Shown one piece after another: positions 35,218 through 43,918 of a stretch of 64,000 nt of DNA. Location: the NCBI RefSeq assembly GCF_000712135.1, contig NZ_JOOE01000002.1, positions 124,001-188,000 of the forward strand, written 5' to 3'. The stretch is from Sphingomonas sp. UNC305MFCol5.2. GTDB taxonomy: Bacteria; Pseudomonadota; Alphaproteobacteria; Sphingomonadales; Sphingomonadaceae. Position 1 is the stretch's first letter. Each line of letters starts with the position of its first letter. The notes beneath the pieces are model-generated. The model was given only the letters and a program-made list of their open reading frames with translations. It had not been told where the DNA came from and made no database searches. The position numbers were made by a program, and so were the translations under genes.

Positions 35218-36029
35218 TCGCCCTTTTGCGCGTGATCCTGCTCGGCGTCTTGGTGATTGCCGCTGCCGCCGAAGCCAGGCCGGCCGACGACATTCCGCTG
35301 ATCGCGGCGGCGATTCGATCGGGCCGATTGGTGCAGGCCGAACTCATGCTTGCCCGGACGACACCGCCGCAAACCGGCGAAGCGACGACCGAGCTGGAGA
35401 TATTGCGCGGCCAACTGGCACTTGCCCAGGGCCGCGATCAGGATGCGCGGCAGGGCTTCGGCGCGCTCGCATTGCGCATGCCCGGCGATTGTCGCGTGCT
35501 GCTGGGGCTCGGCATGGCCGAGTCCGATCTGGGCGACGCCGATCTTGCGATCGGGCATCTCGAAAGCGCGACTGGAACATGTGCCGCGGACTGGAAGGCC
35601 TGGTCCGCGCTCGGCTTCGCCTATGATGCCAAAGCGCGCTGGCGCGACAGCGATGCCGCTTACGCCCGCGCGATGGCGAGCGGAGGCGACCAGCCCGCAT
35701 TACTCAACAATGTCGCCGCGTCGCTGATCAGGCAACGCCGCTTCGCCGAAGCAGAGCCCCTCCTGGCGCGCGCGCGTGCCAGGGCTCCCCATGACGTGCT
35801 CATCGCGAACAATCTCGATATCGCCGCCGGCTCGCTCGGCCGGATGCCGGTGCGCCGCTCGGGAGACAGCATGTCGCGCTGGGCCGAACGGCTCAACAAT
35901 GCCGGGTACGCCGCCATGCTCGCCGGACGCGGCGACGATGCGCGCAAATGGCTGACGATGGCCGTCGCCGCCAGTCCCGTCTTTCAGGCCATTGCGGCTG
36001 CCAACCTCGCGCGACTGGACGCCCGGTGA
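35214..36029 (+). CDS. TPR-repeat periplasmic protein of the Tad locus
   Basis: A 271-residue protein with a signal peptide (LLRVILLGVLVIAAAAEARP) and at least four TPR-like repeats (GQLALAQGRDQDARQGFGAL, GLGMAESDLGDADLAIGHLE, ALGFAYDAKARWRDSDAAYA, LNNVAASLIRQRRFAEAEPL). It belongs to the TadD group and probably acts with the preceding TPR lipoprotein as a periplasmic scaffold for the secretin. The ATG overlaps the upstream stop (ATGA), and its own stop overlaps the cpaA start (TGATG). Confidence 0.85.
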   Translation: MIALLRVILLGVLVIAAAAEARPADDIPLIAAAIRSGRLVQAELMLARTTPPQTGEATTELEILRGQLALAQGRDQDARQGFGALALRMPGDCRVLLGLGMAESDLGDADLAIGHLESATGTCAADWKAWSALGFAYDAKARWRDSDAAYARAMASGGDQPALLNNVAASLIRQRRFAEAEPLLARARARAPHDVLIANNLDIAAGSLGRMPVRRSGDSMSRWAERLNNAGYAAMLAGRGDDARKWLTMAVAASPVFQAIAAANLARLDAR

Positions 36030-36628
36030 TGTCGGCCGGCAGCTTCGTGACGACCGCGCTCTGCCTGTTGCTGATGCTCGCGGCGGCGGTGGACATCTGG
36101 AAACTGAGGATACCCAACCTGTTCCCGATCGCGATCATCCTGTTGTTTCCGCTGTGGATCTATGATGTCGGCTGGACTCCCACCCTCTGGCAAAACGCAG
36201 TCATCCTGCTCGTGACCTTTTTCGGCGGCGCGCTGCTCTTTTCGCGGGGCTGGCTCGGCGGCGGTGACGTCAAGTTGCTCGCGGCGATCGCCTTGTGGTT
36301 CGATTTCAGGGGAGCTGCCGCGCTGTTCCTGTTCGTGGCGATCGGCGGGGCGCTGCTGAGCATCCTGTTCATCCTCCTGCGCCGGATCGTCCCCGCCCGC
36401 CTGACCAGCGAGGGCAATATTCCCAGCCTGAAGGCGCGAGGACCCATCCCCTATGGCGTGGCGATCGCCGGCGGCGCGCTGCTCGCCATCCTGAACGGCC
36501 AGATCAGCCCGCAGCCCGTACCCTGGTACCAGCAGCCGTCACGGATCGGCGCGACGACGGGTCAGAGCGATTCCGCGGCGAGCATCATGATCAGCTGGGC
36601 GCGCGACTGGATGCCCAGGATCGCATAG
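36029..36628 (+). CDS. cpaA: Prepilin peptidase CpaA/TadV
   Basis: A 199-residue polytopic aspartic protease of family A24 that cleaves Flp prepilins. Active-site Asp residues are in AAAVDIWKLRIPNLFPIAI and in WLGGGDVKLLAAIALW, both on the cytoplasmic face. The ATG at 36029 overlaps the upstream stop; earlier in-frame starts are not supported. The last 22 codons run antisense into the response-regulator gene (36562 onward), so its hydrophilic tail SAASIMISWARDWMPRIA is encoded opposite that gene. Confidence 0.93.
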   Translation: MSAGSFVTTALCLLLMLAAAVDIWKLRIPNLFPIAIILLFPLWIYDVGWTPTLWQNAVILLVTFFGGALLFSRGWLGGGDVKLLAAIALWFDFRGAAALFLFVAIGGALLSILFILLRRIVPARLTSEGNIPSLKARGPIPYGVAIAGGALLAILNGQISPQPVPWYQQPSRIGATTGQSDSAASIMISWARDWMPRIA

Positions 36629-37191
36629 ATCCGATGGAGGTGAAGCTTGACCGTTCCCTCGGTCAGGCCACAGCGATGGGCGATCTCGCGGTTGCGCAGC
36701 CCCTCGCCGACCAGCCGCACGATCTCCTCCTGCCGCCGCGTGAGATTATATTTCGGCAAGACCGGCAAGGTGTGTGCAGACAGGCTGCGCCGGAGCGCGC
36801 TCTCGAGGATCGTCGGGTCGATCCAGGTATCGCCGCGCTTCACTGCCTCGATGCAGGTCAGCAGATTTTCCGGATCGCTGTGCTTCAGGACGATCCCGTT
36901 CACGCCGAGCTGGACCGCCTCCATCGTCTCCACCGGCTTCAGGCCGACCGTCAGGAAGATGACCGGCAGACGGTTCCCGCCGGCGCGCATCGTCCGCAGC
37001 ACATGCAGCCCGCCGCCTTCGGACATGCAGACGTCGATGATCAGCATGTCGATCGTACCCTGTTCGACGATCCGCAAAGCCGCGCTGGGCGTTCGGGCCG
37101 TCGATTCGACGTAATGATCGTTGGTCTCGAGGAACTGGTTCAGCCCCTCGAGAAAGATCGGATGGTCGTCAACGATCAGCAGTCGGGACAT
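36562..37191 (-). CDS. NarL/FixJ-family response regulator
   Basis: A 209-residue regulator. The receiver occupies residues 1-118 with the acidic pair in MSRLLIVDDHPIFLEGL, the phospho-acceptor Asp in DMLIIDVCMSEGGG, Thr in IFLTVG and Lys in GIVLKHSD. The LuxR HTH is at about 148-208 (LTRRQEEIVRLVGEGLRNRE, TEGTVKLHLHRIYAILGI). It overlaps the 3' end of the kinase gene by 23 bases, so the two form one operon. It stands between the Tad and chaperone-usher loci and is the best candidate regulator of one or both. Confidence 0.93.
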   Translation of the reverse strand: MSRLLIVDDHPIFLEGLNQFLETNDHYVESTARTPSAALRIVEQGTIDMLIIDVCMSEGGGLHVLRTMRAGGNRLPVIFLTVGLKPVETMEAVQLGVNGIVLKHSDPENLLTCIEAVKRGDTWIDPTILESALRRSLSAHTLPVLPKYNLTRRQEEIVRLVGEGLRNREIAHRCGLTEGTVKLHLHRIYAILGIQSRAQLIMMLAAESL

Positions 37192-38926
37192 CGACCATTG
37201 CCTCCAGTGGAATTCGCATGGACAGCAGAACGCCGCGCTCCATGGGGTCGGCGTAAGCGCGACCGTTGAGCGCGTTCAATCGCCGGGCCAGCGATCGTGA
37301 TTTCACTCCCTCGACACTCGACCCGCCAGTCTCCGATGCCAGAACCGTGGCGCCGTCACTCTTCAGCGTGATGAATAAGGCGTCGTCGCGCAGCGCGGCC
37401 ACGACGTTCACGCTCGACGATTCGGCGTGCTGGACGGCATTGGACACCGCCTCGCGGACGAGAAACTCGACTTCGACCGCGACATCCGGAGACACCCAGA
37501 GCGAGGCCGGATCCGTGGTGAGCGTGCAGCTGATCGCCCATTGCCGCGACAGCAATTCCGCGCGCTGCGCCAGATGGCTGGCAAGGTCGATCTTTTCGCC
37601 GATCGGCAAATTGGCGTCGGTGACGAGCTCGCGCAGGCACGCCTGTTCGGCGGCGATGATCGATTGCAGCGATTCGAGCCGCCTGGTCCTCGCCGCGACG
37701 GGCAGATCCTTGTCCTTGATGAGCGACGCCACTTGCATGCGGAGCCCGCCAAGCGTTTGCAGCACGCTGTCGTGCATGTCGCGGCTCAGGTCGAGCCGGG
37801 CGTTGGCGAATGCCCGTTCGCGCCACGCCTCGAACATCAGATAGCGATCGAGCGTCGCACTCACCGCGCGCGAGGCAGCGACGACCTGGCTGAGCCTCAA
37901 TTCCGAAATTCGGGGAAAATCCAGCAGATAGATATATCCGGTGAACGCTCCGGTCCGGATCGGCAAAGCGGCGACGATCCCGCTCGCCGCGGCCTCCGGG
38001 GCCGGCAAGAACCCCGCCGGGATCATACGCACGGTCGGCCCCAGCCGGAGTTTCGCATCGACCAGCGCGCTTCCGCTGTCCGGATCCCGGATGAACCCCT
38101 CGCCGCTTCTGTCGGGCGCGAGCATCCGCTCGAGCAAAGCGGGGTCGAGCTCGACGTTCGACAACTCGCCGTCGCTGAACCGGTAGCATTCCGGTATCCG
38201 ATCCACCGCGCGCCGCCAGCAGATCAGCATCTCCGACACGCCGAACCGTTCGGACAGTTTCGTTGCCATGCCCGCGATGGGGAGCGTCCGCGCCTGAATG
38301 CTCGTGCCGAGCAATTCCTCGTTCCAGCGGTCACCCACCGCGGCGCCCGCCTGGCTGGCCCTGAACGCCAGGATGGCAGCGCCCACCAGGGTCACCAAGG
38401 TGAATTGCAGGCGCAAGGCCTCGTCGCTCGCCGCACCGACTCCCGGCAGGGCATCCGCGAGACGATTGTGAAAGAGGATGACGGCGGCAAACAGCAGATA
38501 GTCGAGCGCGACCAAGACGACCGGCGACCGGCTGAGCGAAACGCCCAGAGCGAAGATCACGAAGGGCAGATAGAGTCCGATCGCCTGCGGATAAGCGAGC
38601 AGCATCAGCAGGCAGATCAGCTGGTCGGCGCTCCACGCAATCGGGCGCAGACGCACATCGAGCTTCCAGGAAATGAACCGCCCGAACAGCGTGCCGGCCG
38701 CGATGAGCATATAGCCGGCAAGCGCGATCTGCTCCGGATTCGACCAGATGGCGTTCCCGGCGCCGAACCGGAACGGGAAATCCAGCGACACGATCGCCAG
38801 CAACAGCCGCGTCGCCCCCGCGACATCGCGCGCTGCGGCGGTCCCCAGGTCCCGCGTCCACAATCGGACGGTCGCGGCCCTCAGTCCGCTCAACCAGCCG
38901 AACCCCCGAGGCGCGCCAATTTCCAC
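37169..38926 (-). CDS. Membrane histidine kinase, NarX/DesK-like (HisKA_3)
   Basis: A sensor kinase of about 585 residues. The N-terminal third is hydrophobic with six or seven helices (LLLAIVSLDFPF, IALAGYMLIAAGTLFG, LICLLMLLAYPQAIGLYLP, LVALDYLLFAAVILF). A GAF-like middle follows. The dimerisation helix carries the phospho-acceptor His in SRDMHDSVLQTLGGLRMQ. The ATPase domain has the N box LVREAVSNAVQHAESSSVNV and a G box ending RSLARRLNALNG. The start is uncertain: GTG 38926 is chosen because the protein-like region begins there, but no SD is evident and frames stay open to 39181. Confidence 0.85.
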   Translation of the reverse strand: MEIGAPRGFGWLSGLRAATVRLWTRDLGTAAARDVAGATRLLLAIVSLDFPFRFGAGNAIWSNPEQIALAGYMLIAAGTLFGRFISWKLDVRLRPIAWSADQLICLLMLLAYPQAIGLYLPFVIFALGVSLSRSPVVLVALDYLLFAAVILFHNRLADALPGVGAASDEALRLQFTLVTLVGAAILAFRASQAGAAVGDRWNEELLGTSIQARTLPIAGMATKLSERFGVSEMLICWRRAVDRIPECYRFSDGELSNVELDPALLERMLAPDRSGEGFIRDPDSGSALVDAKLRLGPTVRMIPAGFLPAPEAAASGIVAALPIRTGAFTGYIYLLDFPRISELRLSQVVAASRAVSATLDRYLMFEAWRERAFANARLDLSRDMHDSVLQTLGGLRMQVASLIKDKDLPVAARTRRLESLQSIIAAEQACLRELVTDANLPIGEKIDLASHLAQRAELLSRQWAISCTLTTDPASLWVSPDVAVEVEFLVREAVSNAVQHAESSSVNVVAALRDDALFITLKSDGATVLASETGGSSVEGVKSRSLARRLNALNGRAYADPMERGVLLSMRIPLEAMVDVPTADR

Positions 38927-39099
38927 ACAAAGGGTGTCGCATGGCCGGCGGAGGGGCACAAACCAGTAGTTTCCACAGGCCGACCATGCTGCTGCGACAA
39001 GGGTTCGGCACCACGCTCGATCGGGGCCTCTCGAGCCGCACGCGAAGATTATCAGCGGCTTAACCATGCCGGACGACCGCATCTTCACACGTCGGTGCG

Positions 39100-39107
39100 A
39101 TACGTAT
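39100..39107. promoter_or_regulatory. ATACGTAT palindrome before the subunit-like gene
   Basis: An 8-bp palindrome with core TACGTA, 24 bases upstream of the ATG at 39132. The same core lies in the 12-bp palindrome at 48369-48380 upstream of the pilus operon. It may be a site for the adjacent NarL-type regulator. Confidence 0.3.
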
Positions 39108-39131
39108 TCCGTAATTTGAAGGAATGCGGAC

Positions 39132-39557
39132 ATGAAGAAGGTTGCTTTTGTCATTGCTGCGGCGATGACCTGCGTTGCCACGGGTGCGCAGGCCGTCGAT
39201 CCGCATGTTGGTGTCGGTTCGGCTCAGTATTCGATCGGCATCAGCGGTTTCGTACCCGTGATCTGCCGCGCGACGGTCGACGCGACGGCCGTGCCGACCC
39301 AGCCGGGTCAGGTGTCGCTGGGTTCGCTCAACGAGTTCTGCAACAATCCCAACGGCTATGAAGTCTATGCCGATTATTCGCCGAACCTGGCGAAGGCGAG
39401 CCTGCTGGTCGACGGCAAGAAAGTGCCGCTGGGCAACGCAGGTTCGACCCGGGTCAGCAAGTCCAATCGTGCCGGCATCGTGGCGCGTTCGGTGAGTCTC
39501 GATCTCCCGACCGATGTCCAGTCGGGCTCCATTTCGTTCCGCGTCGTCGCACTATAA
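39132..39557 (+). CDS. Secreted fimbrial-subunit-like protein
   Basis: A 141-residue exported protein: signal MKKVAFVIAAAMTCVATGAQ ending AVDP, then a beta-rich domain with two cysteines (GFVPVICRATVDATAVPT and LGSLNEFCNNPNGYEVYADY), a pattern like the Cys pair and NGYxV strand of spore-coat-U/pilin domains. It ends SGSISFRVVAL, similar to donor-strand-accepting subunits. GAAGGAA precedes the ATG. It stands alone on the plus strand between the kinase and the tip protein gene, whose 3' end it overlaps by six bases. Probably a separately expressed subunit or accessory of the same pilus. Confidence 0.7.
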   Translation: MKKVAFVIAAAMTCVATGAQAVDPHVGVGSAQYSIGISGFVPVICRATVDATAVPTQPGQVSLGSLNEFCNNPNGYEVYADYSPNLAKASLLVDGKKVPLGNAGSTRVSKSNRAGIVARSVSLDLPTDVQSGSISFRVVAL

Positions 39558-40613
39558 CGCCGGACAATTCTGCTGCGACGGTACGGTCGACAGCAGCGGC
39601 GTCACGGTGACGGTGAGGATGTCGTTGTAGACCGAGGCGGGCGTCTTGCCCTGCCCGCCCTCGAGCAACGTCGCGCGGATCGGCAGGATGCCCGATGCCG
39701 CATCGGTTCCGGCACGCACGCAAGTCACCGTCGAAAAGGTGGGGCTTGCGGTCGAGCGCGTCTGCCCGAGGAACTGCGCCTGGTAATTGAGCGTCTGCAG
39801 GGGATTGCCGAGCGATCCGCCGGCGAAGGTCAGCTTGTAATTGTTCTGCGACGACATCTCGACCGAATAGGGACCCGAGCTGGCGACGCGGATATAGTTG
39901 GTGTTCGGAGTCGTATAGGTGGCCGGAGCCGACGTGACCTGGGCGGTCGTCACATTGCCGACTTCGCCGAAATCGAGCACCGAACCGACATAGCTCGCCT
40001 GCAGCCCGCTGAGCACGGTCACATTGACCACCAGCGCGTTCGACACGGTGCCGGTATCGGTGAACGGACCGCCGCCGCCCGTCCCGTTGCAGCTGTAGAC
40101 GATGTCGAACGGCAGCGTCGTCCCTGCGTTCAGGTTGAGATTGGCCGGCAGCTGGATCTGCAGGTTGAGCGTGAAGACGTCCGACGCGGCGTTGTTGCCC
40201 GAGAACGCCCAGCGAAACACGCCCGTGGCCGGGCTGCCGCTGTTGATGTTGAGGATCGGCGGCGTCTGGTTGGTGCCGAAGAAGATGTTGCCACCCGTCG
40301 GACCGCCCATGCCGGACCCGGTCGCGCTCGTTGGGATCAGCACCGTCCCGTTCTGCGCGGCGGTTGTGCCCTTCACGTAGAATTCGATGTTCGCGGTCTT
40401 CTCGCCGCCAGCTCCGTTGACGCGCGACAGCTGGACGCCGGCGAGGTTGATCGTCGTGTTGTTGCCGCTGAACGGATCATAAGTGAGGTTGGCGGTGCCG
40501 CCGCTGACCGTGACCAGGCCGCATCGCCCGGCCGCCCATGCGCCGCTCGGCAGCGAGGCAGCGGCGACCGCTGCCACCAATATTGCGCGTCGAAACAGAG
40601 ACCTGGCCATCAT
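39552..40613 (-). CDS. Two-domain tip protein of the Csu-type pilus
   Basis: A 353-residue secreted protein (signal AILVAAVAAASLPSGAWAAG). The N-terminal domain starts CGLVTVSGGTANLTYDPFSG, a spore-coat-U-like opening, and contains many Asn/Gly/Thr repeats. The C-terminal domain has SVLDFGEVGNVTTAQVTSAP and ends VYNDILTVTVTPLLSTVP, the usual final strand of Csu subunits. The double-domain build and position right after the usher match CsuE-type tip adhesins. Its ATG overlaps the usher stop (TAATG). Confidence 0.82.
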   Translation of the reverse strand: MMARSLFRRAILVAAVAAASLPSGAWAAGRCGLVTVSGGTANLTYDPFSGNNTTINLAGVQLSRVNGAGGEKTANIEFYVKGTTAAQNGTVLIPTSATGSGMGGPTGGNIFFGTNQTPPILNINSGSPATGVFRWAFSGNNAASDVFTLNLQIQLPANLNLNAGTTLPFDIVYSCNGTGGGGPFTDTGTVSNALVVNVTVLSGLQASYVGSVLDFGEVGNVTTAQVTSAPATYTTPNTNYIRVASSGPYSVEMSSQNNYKLTFAGGSLGNPLQTLNYQAQFLGQTRSTASPTFSTVTCVRAGTDAASGILPIRATLLEGGQGKTPASVYNDILTVTVTPLLSTVPSQQNCPAL

Positions 40614-43168
40614 TACTGCCCTTTAATCGCTTTGATCGTGTCGATGCGGATCAGTCCGTCGGCACCGTCGGGAATGTTGATTTCGAAGACCGATTTCTTG
40701 TCGTCGAGCATCTCGATCCGCCACTTGCCCGGCGCGAGGCCGCCGATGCCGAACCGGCCTTCGCGGTTGGTGAAGACGGTGGTCGGCGGCCGCTCGGGAT
40801 GCGCAAGCTCGGTCGCGGAGCCCGTGACCAACGATACCGGCTCGCCGTCGATGTCGAGCAACCTGCCGATCGCCGTGACCGAATAGGCCGAGCCCACGAC
40901 GAGCTTGTAGCCGCTGCGGTAGGGCGGCAGCAGGCGGAATGACCCCGTGCCCAGATCGAGGCCCGGCTTCGCGTTGGGCGCGTTCACCGAGATCGAGCGT
41001 TCGGCGTACGAGCTCAGGCTGGGCTCGGTTGCGGCACGCAGCATGCCCGTATTCGCGGTATATCCGAACGGAGACGGCGACACGACGATGTTGGTGTCCC
41101 GGATCTTCTTGTACGGCTGGACGATCGCGAAACTGTCGTAGATCGGCCGGCCGATCGACACCGCGCCATCGGCAACCGCAATCGAAGTGCCGAAGCGGAA
41201 CGAGGTGCGCTGGCTGGTCACGGCGCCGAAGGTGTTTTCGAACGTGCCGAAATGGCCAATCCCCAGTTCGGCGCGGTTGGTGTAGTAATTGCCGTTGAAA
41301 TTGACCCCCGAACCATTGTCGCTGCGTTCGACATCGGCGGTGAAATTGTACGATCCGACGCCCGAACCATAGAGCGTCTGATACGACGCCCGGGTGCGGT
41401 TCGCGCGCGAGTCATAATCGACACGCCCGGTCGAATAGCGGCCAAATCGCACGACCAGCGACAACAGCCCGCCGAAGCGCGATCCGCTATTGTCCCTGTC
41501 CCAACGTGCATCGGCGGTCAGCGTCGCAGTCGACGAGATGCGATAGCCGGTGGTCAGGCGATAGCTCTGGAGATCGCGCTGAAGCCCGCGGCCTTTCGAG
41601 AAACGCCCGTCGACGCCGGCATAAAGCCGCTCGTCGAACGCATGCGAATAGCCGCCGCCGAGTTCGTAGCTGAACGCGTTGGTGGGCAGGAAGACGCCCA
41701 CCGGCGAGAAGTTCCGGCTGCGCGATTCGACGAACAGGTTGAGCGAGTCCGCCTGGCCGCCCGAACGCTGGATCAGCCGCTGGAATGTCGCGGAGATCGC
41801 CCGTCCGGTGCCGAGGCCCTTGACCGTCGACAGCGAGACATTGCCGGCAAAGGTGCCGACCGGCGTCGCCACCACGGCTTCGACACCACCCATTTGCGAG
41901 TGCTCGTCGGCCTGGGCGTTCACGCCCAGTGTGAGGAAATCGCTGATGCCGCGGCGGTAGAAACCGGTGAAGGCCAGATTGTCGGTATAATGCGGCCCAT
42001 GCGGCCCGAGCGGATTGAGCACACCGGCATAAAGGCCGAACTCGCTCAATCCCTTTGCCAGTTGCGACTGGTCGAGGAACAGGTTGAACCGCAACAGGTC
42101 GGTACGGCCGGTATCGTCGAGCACCGACAGCCGGATGTCGTTCGCGCCCTGCGTGAACGGGAAGTCGCGCAGGTCGTAGGTGCCCGGCGCGAGCTGGAGG
42201 CGGCGAACGATCTGGCCGTTGACCTGGACCTCGACGGTCGAGGGCCGGCTGAGCTGGAAGCTGCGGTCGCCGCGCGGGCGGATCAGCTGCTGCGGCTGGA
42301 GGACGCTGTACGAGCGGAAGATCGACAGGCCCGCGATGTCCGGGGCCGACTGGAAGCCGCGCGACACCGTCTGGAGGTCGCCCGCGGTCCAGCGCACCAG
42401 ATTCTTCTCGTCGTCATAGACGAACCGCGAGCCGAGCCGCTGGAAGTCCACGCCATTGGCGCCCGGCTGCCAGATCCCCTCGCCCTCGGCGACCACGCCG
42501 CCGATCCGCATCGCACCATCGAGCGAAAAGATCGGAGAAGCGAAGCCCTTGTCGCCGCCCGCGTGGATATAGTCCTCGGAGCCGCGGATGTTGAGGTAGG
42601 CGCTCCACGCGGCGGGTGGCGCGAAATTGCCCACCCGCGTCCGGTCGAGCGGGCTGACCTGAAGCGATCGCGACGCCCGGCGCTCGGCTGCGATCTCGAG
42701 GTTGAGCTCCAGCGTCTGCGGATTGTAGCGGATCACGACTCCCGCACCCGCGAAATCGGCGGGGGTCAGCACGGCCTTGGTCGACAGGCTCGATTGCAGC
42801 GCAGTGAAGGCGGTCTGGTTCAGGACGTTCGAGAGAAGGTCGAGCAGACGCTGCGCCGGCAATTCCAGCTTGCTGTCGGCAGTCACCGTCAGCGGAATGT
42901 CGCCGAGATAGACACCCCCATCCTTGACCGGCACGGTCAGGACGATGTCCCGGCCGGTCGGGTTGAGATTGGTCTGTGGCGCGTTGGCCGGGGATATCGG
43001 AGCGTCCAGCGTGACGCGCCGTTCCTGCGCCTGTGGAACCACACCCTGTTGATCCGAAGCGCGCGCCGGCGTGCAGAACGCTGCGATGCTCGTCCCCGCA
43101 AGCATCAGGATCCACAGGCGGTGCGGGCGATGCTGGCCCTGCTCAGCTCTCTGGTGTGAAGCTGACAT
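40613..43168 (-). CDS. Fimbrial outer-membrane usher, Csu-type
   Basis: An 851-residue usher that translocates chaperone-subunit complexes. Order: signal peptide (ILMLAGTSIAAFCTPARASD), N-terminal chaperone-binding domain (YLGDIPLTVTADSKLELPAQ), barrel with plug region (VEVQVNGQIVRRLQLAPGTY, DLRDFPFTQGANDIRLSVLD are the classical usher strands), and C-terminal domains (GFGIGGLAPG-like, here REGRFGIGGLAPGKWRIEML). It overlaps the chaperone gene by 26 bases. The length fits archaic/sigma-clade CsuD ushers. Confidence 0.94.
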   Translation of the reverse strand: MSASHQRAEQGQHRPHRLWILMLAGTSIAAFCTPARASDQQGVVPQAQERRVTLDAPISPANAPQTNLNPTGRDIVLTVPVKDGGVYLGDIPLTVTADSKLELPAQRLLDLLSNVLNQTAFTALQSSLSTKAVLTPADFAGAGVVIRYNPQTLELNLEIAAERRASRSLQVSPLDRTRVGNFAPPAAWSAYLNIRGSEDYIHAGGDKGFASPIFSLDGAMRIGGVVAEGEGIWQPGANGVDFQRLGSRFVYDDEKNLVRWTAGDLQTVSRGFQSAPDIAGLSIFRSYSVLQPQQLIRPRGDRSFQLSRPSTVEVQVNGQIVRRLQLAPGTYDLRDFPFTQGANDIRLSVLDDTGRTDLLRFNLFLDQSQLAKGLSEFGLYAGVLNPLGPHGPHYTDNLAFTGFYRRGISDFLTLGVNAQADEHSQMGGVEAVVATPVGTFAGNVSLSTVKGLGTGRAISATFQRLIQRSGGQADSLNLFVESRSRNFSPVGVFLPTNAFSYELGGGYSHAFDERLYAGVDGRFSKGRGLQRDLQSYRLTTGYRISSTATLTADARWDRDNSGSRFGGLLSLVVRFGRYSTGRVDYDSRANRTRASYQTLYGSGVGSYNFTADVERSDNGSGVNFNGNYYTNRAELGIGHFGTFENTFGAVTSQRTSFRFGTSIAVADGAVSIGRPIYDSFAIVQPYKKIRDTNIVVSPSPFGYTANTGMLRAATEPSLSSYAERSISVNAPNAKPGLDLGTGSFRLLPPYRSGYKLVVGSAYSVTAIGRLLDIDGEPVSLVTGSATELAHPERPPTTVFTNREGRFGIGGLAPGKWRIEMLDDKKSVFEINIPDGADGLIRIDTIKAIKGQ

Positions 43169-43898
43169 CTACGCTGCCCCCATCCACCGGCAACTCGATC
43201 GGCAGCGCCATGCGCCGCGTCTGGTTCGCACCGACGAGGCCGAAGCCGATCGTCTGTTGCGTTTCGGGCCCGGACAAGGTTCGCCGGAACACTTCCTTGC
43301 CGGCCGTATCTTTTTCGATGATCCGCAGGCGGCCGTTGGACAGATATCCGTAGGCCGTCGAGGCGTTGGTCAGCGTCACCACCGGGATCGGCTTGCCCTG
43401 TTCGTTGCGTCCGACCTCGGCGCTCTGCACCTTGATTGCCGGCTTCACGCCGTTGGGCGCGATGCTCACCAGCACCTGGAAATTGTAGAGGATCTGGATC
43501 GCCGACTGGCCGGCAGGCAGTTTCACGGGCAACTGCGCGACCGTGACGTAATAATGCTTGCTGGTCTTCAGATCGGGATCGCCGACATATTGCACGCGGA
43601 ACGACTGGGTCTGGCCGGGCTGGATCATCGCCTGCGGCGGGAAGATCAGCAGATCGCCGGGATCCTTGCCGGTTTCCTTGATCCCGTTCTGGTCGAAATC
43701 GAGCGCCTGGACGCGCAATTCCACCGGCAGCGGCGTCGCGAAAGTGTTTTCGACGGTGATGAGCTGCGCCATCCCGCTACCCGACAAGGTCAGGTTGAGG
43801 ATGACCGGCTGCACCGTCATCGCGACGGCGAGCTGTTGCGGAAAGATGAGCAGCCCCGTCAGCGCCGCCCCCGCCAGCAATGATCGAATACGCTTCAC
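43143..43898 (-). CDS. Periplasmic pilus chaperone, Csu-type
   Basis: A 251-residue PapD-like chaperone. After a signal (ALTGLLIFPQQLAVAMTV) come two Ig-like domains: VILNLTLSGSGMAQLITVEN with the G1/F1 region, the motif FPPQAMIQPGQTQSFRVQYV, and domain 2 with VVTLTNASTAYGYLSNGRLR. GANQTRRMALPIELP is near the end. The GTG start follows GGAGGGGGC. It lies between the subunit genes and the usher, as in Csu operons. Confidence 0.93.
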   Translation of the reverse strand: MKRIRSLLAGAALTGLLIFPQQLAVAMTVQPVILNLTLSGSGMAQLITVENTFATPLPVELRVQALDFDQNGIKETGKDPGDLLIFPPQAMIQPGQTQSFRVQYVGDPDLKTSKHYYVTVAQLPVKLPAGQSAIQILYNFQVLVSIAPNGVKPAIKVQSAEVGRNEQGKPIPVVTLTNASTAYGYLSNGRLRIIEKDTAGKEVFRRTLSGPETQQTIGFGLVGANQTRRMALPIELPVDGGSVDVSFTPES

Positions 43899-43918
43899 TT
43901 TGCCCCCTCCAATATACG

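Noticed and set aside
37427..39361. A 644-codon plus-strand frame opposite the histidine kinase
   Set aside because: Shadow frame; Arg/Gln/Asp-rich and without domains, and it runs into the separate subunit-like gene in another frame.
41252..43159. A 635-codon plus-strand frame opposite the usher
   Set aside because: Shadow frame; usher motifs on the other strand are clear.
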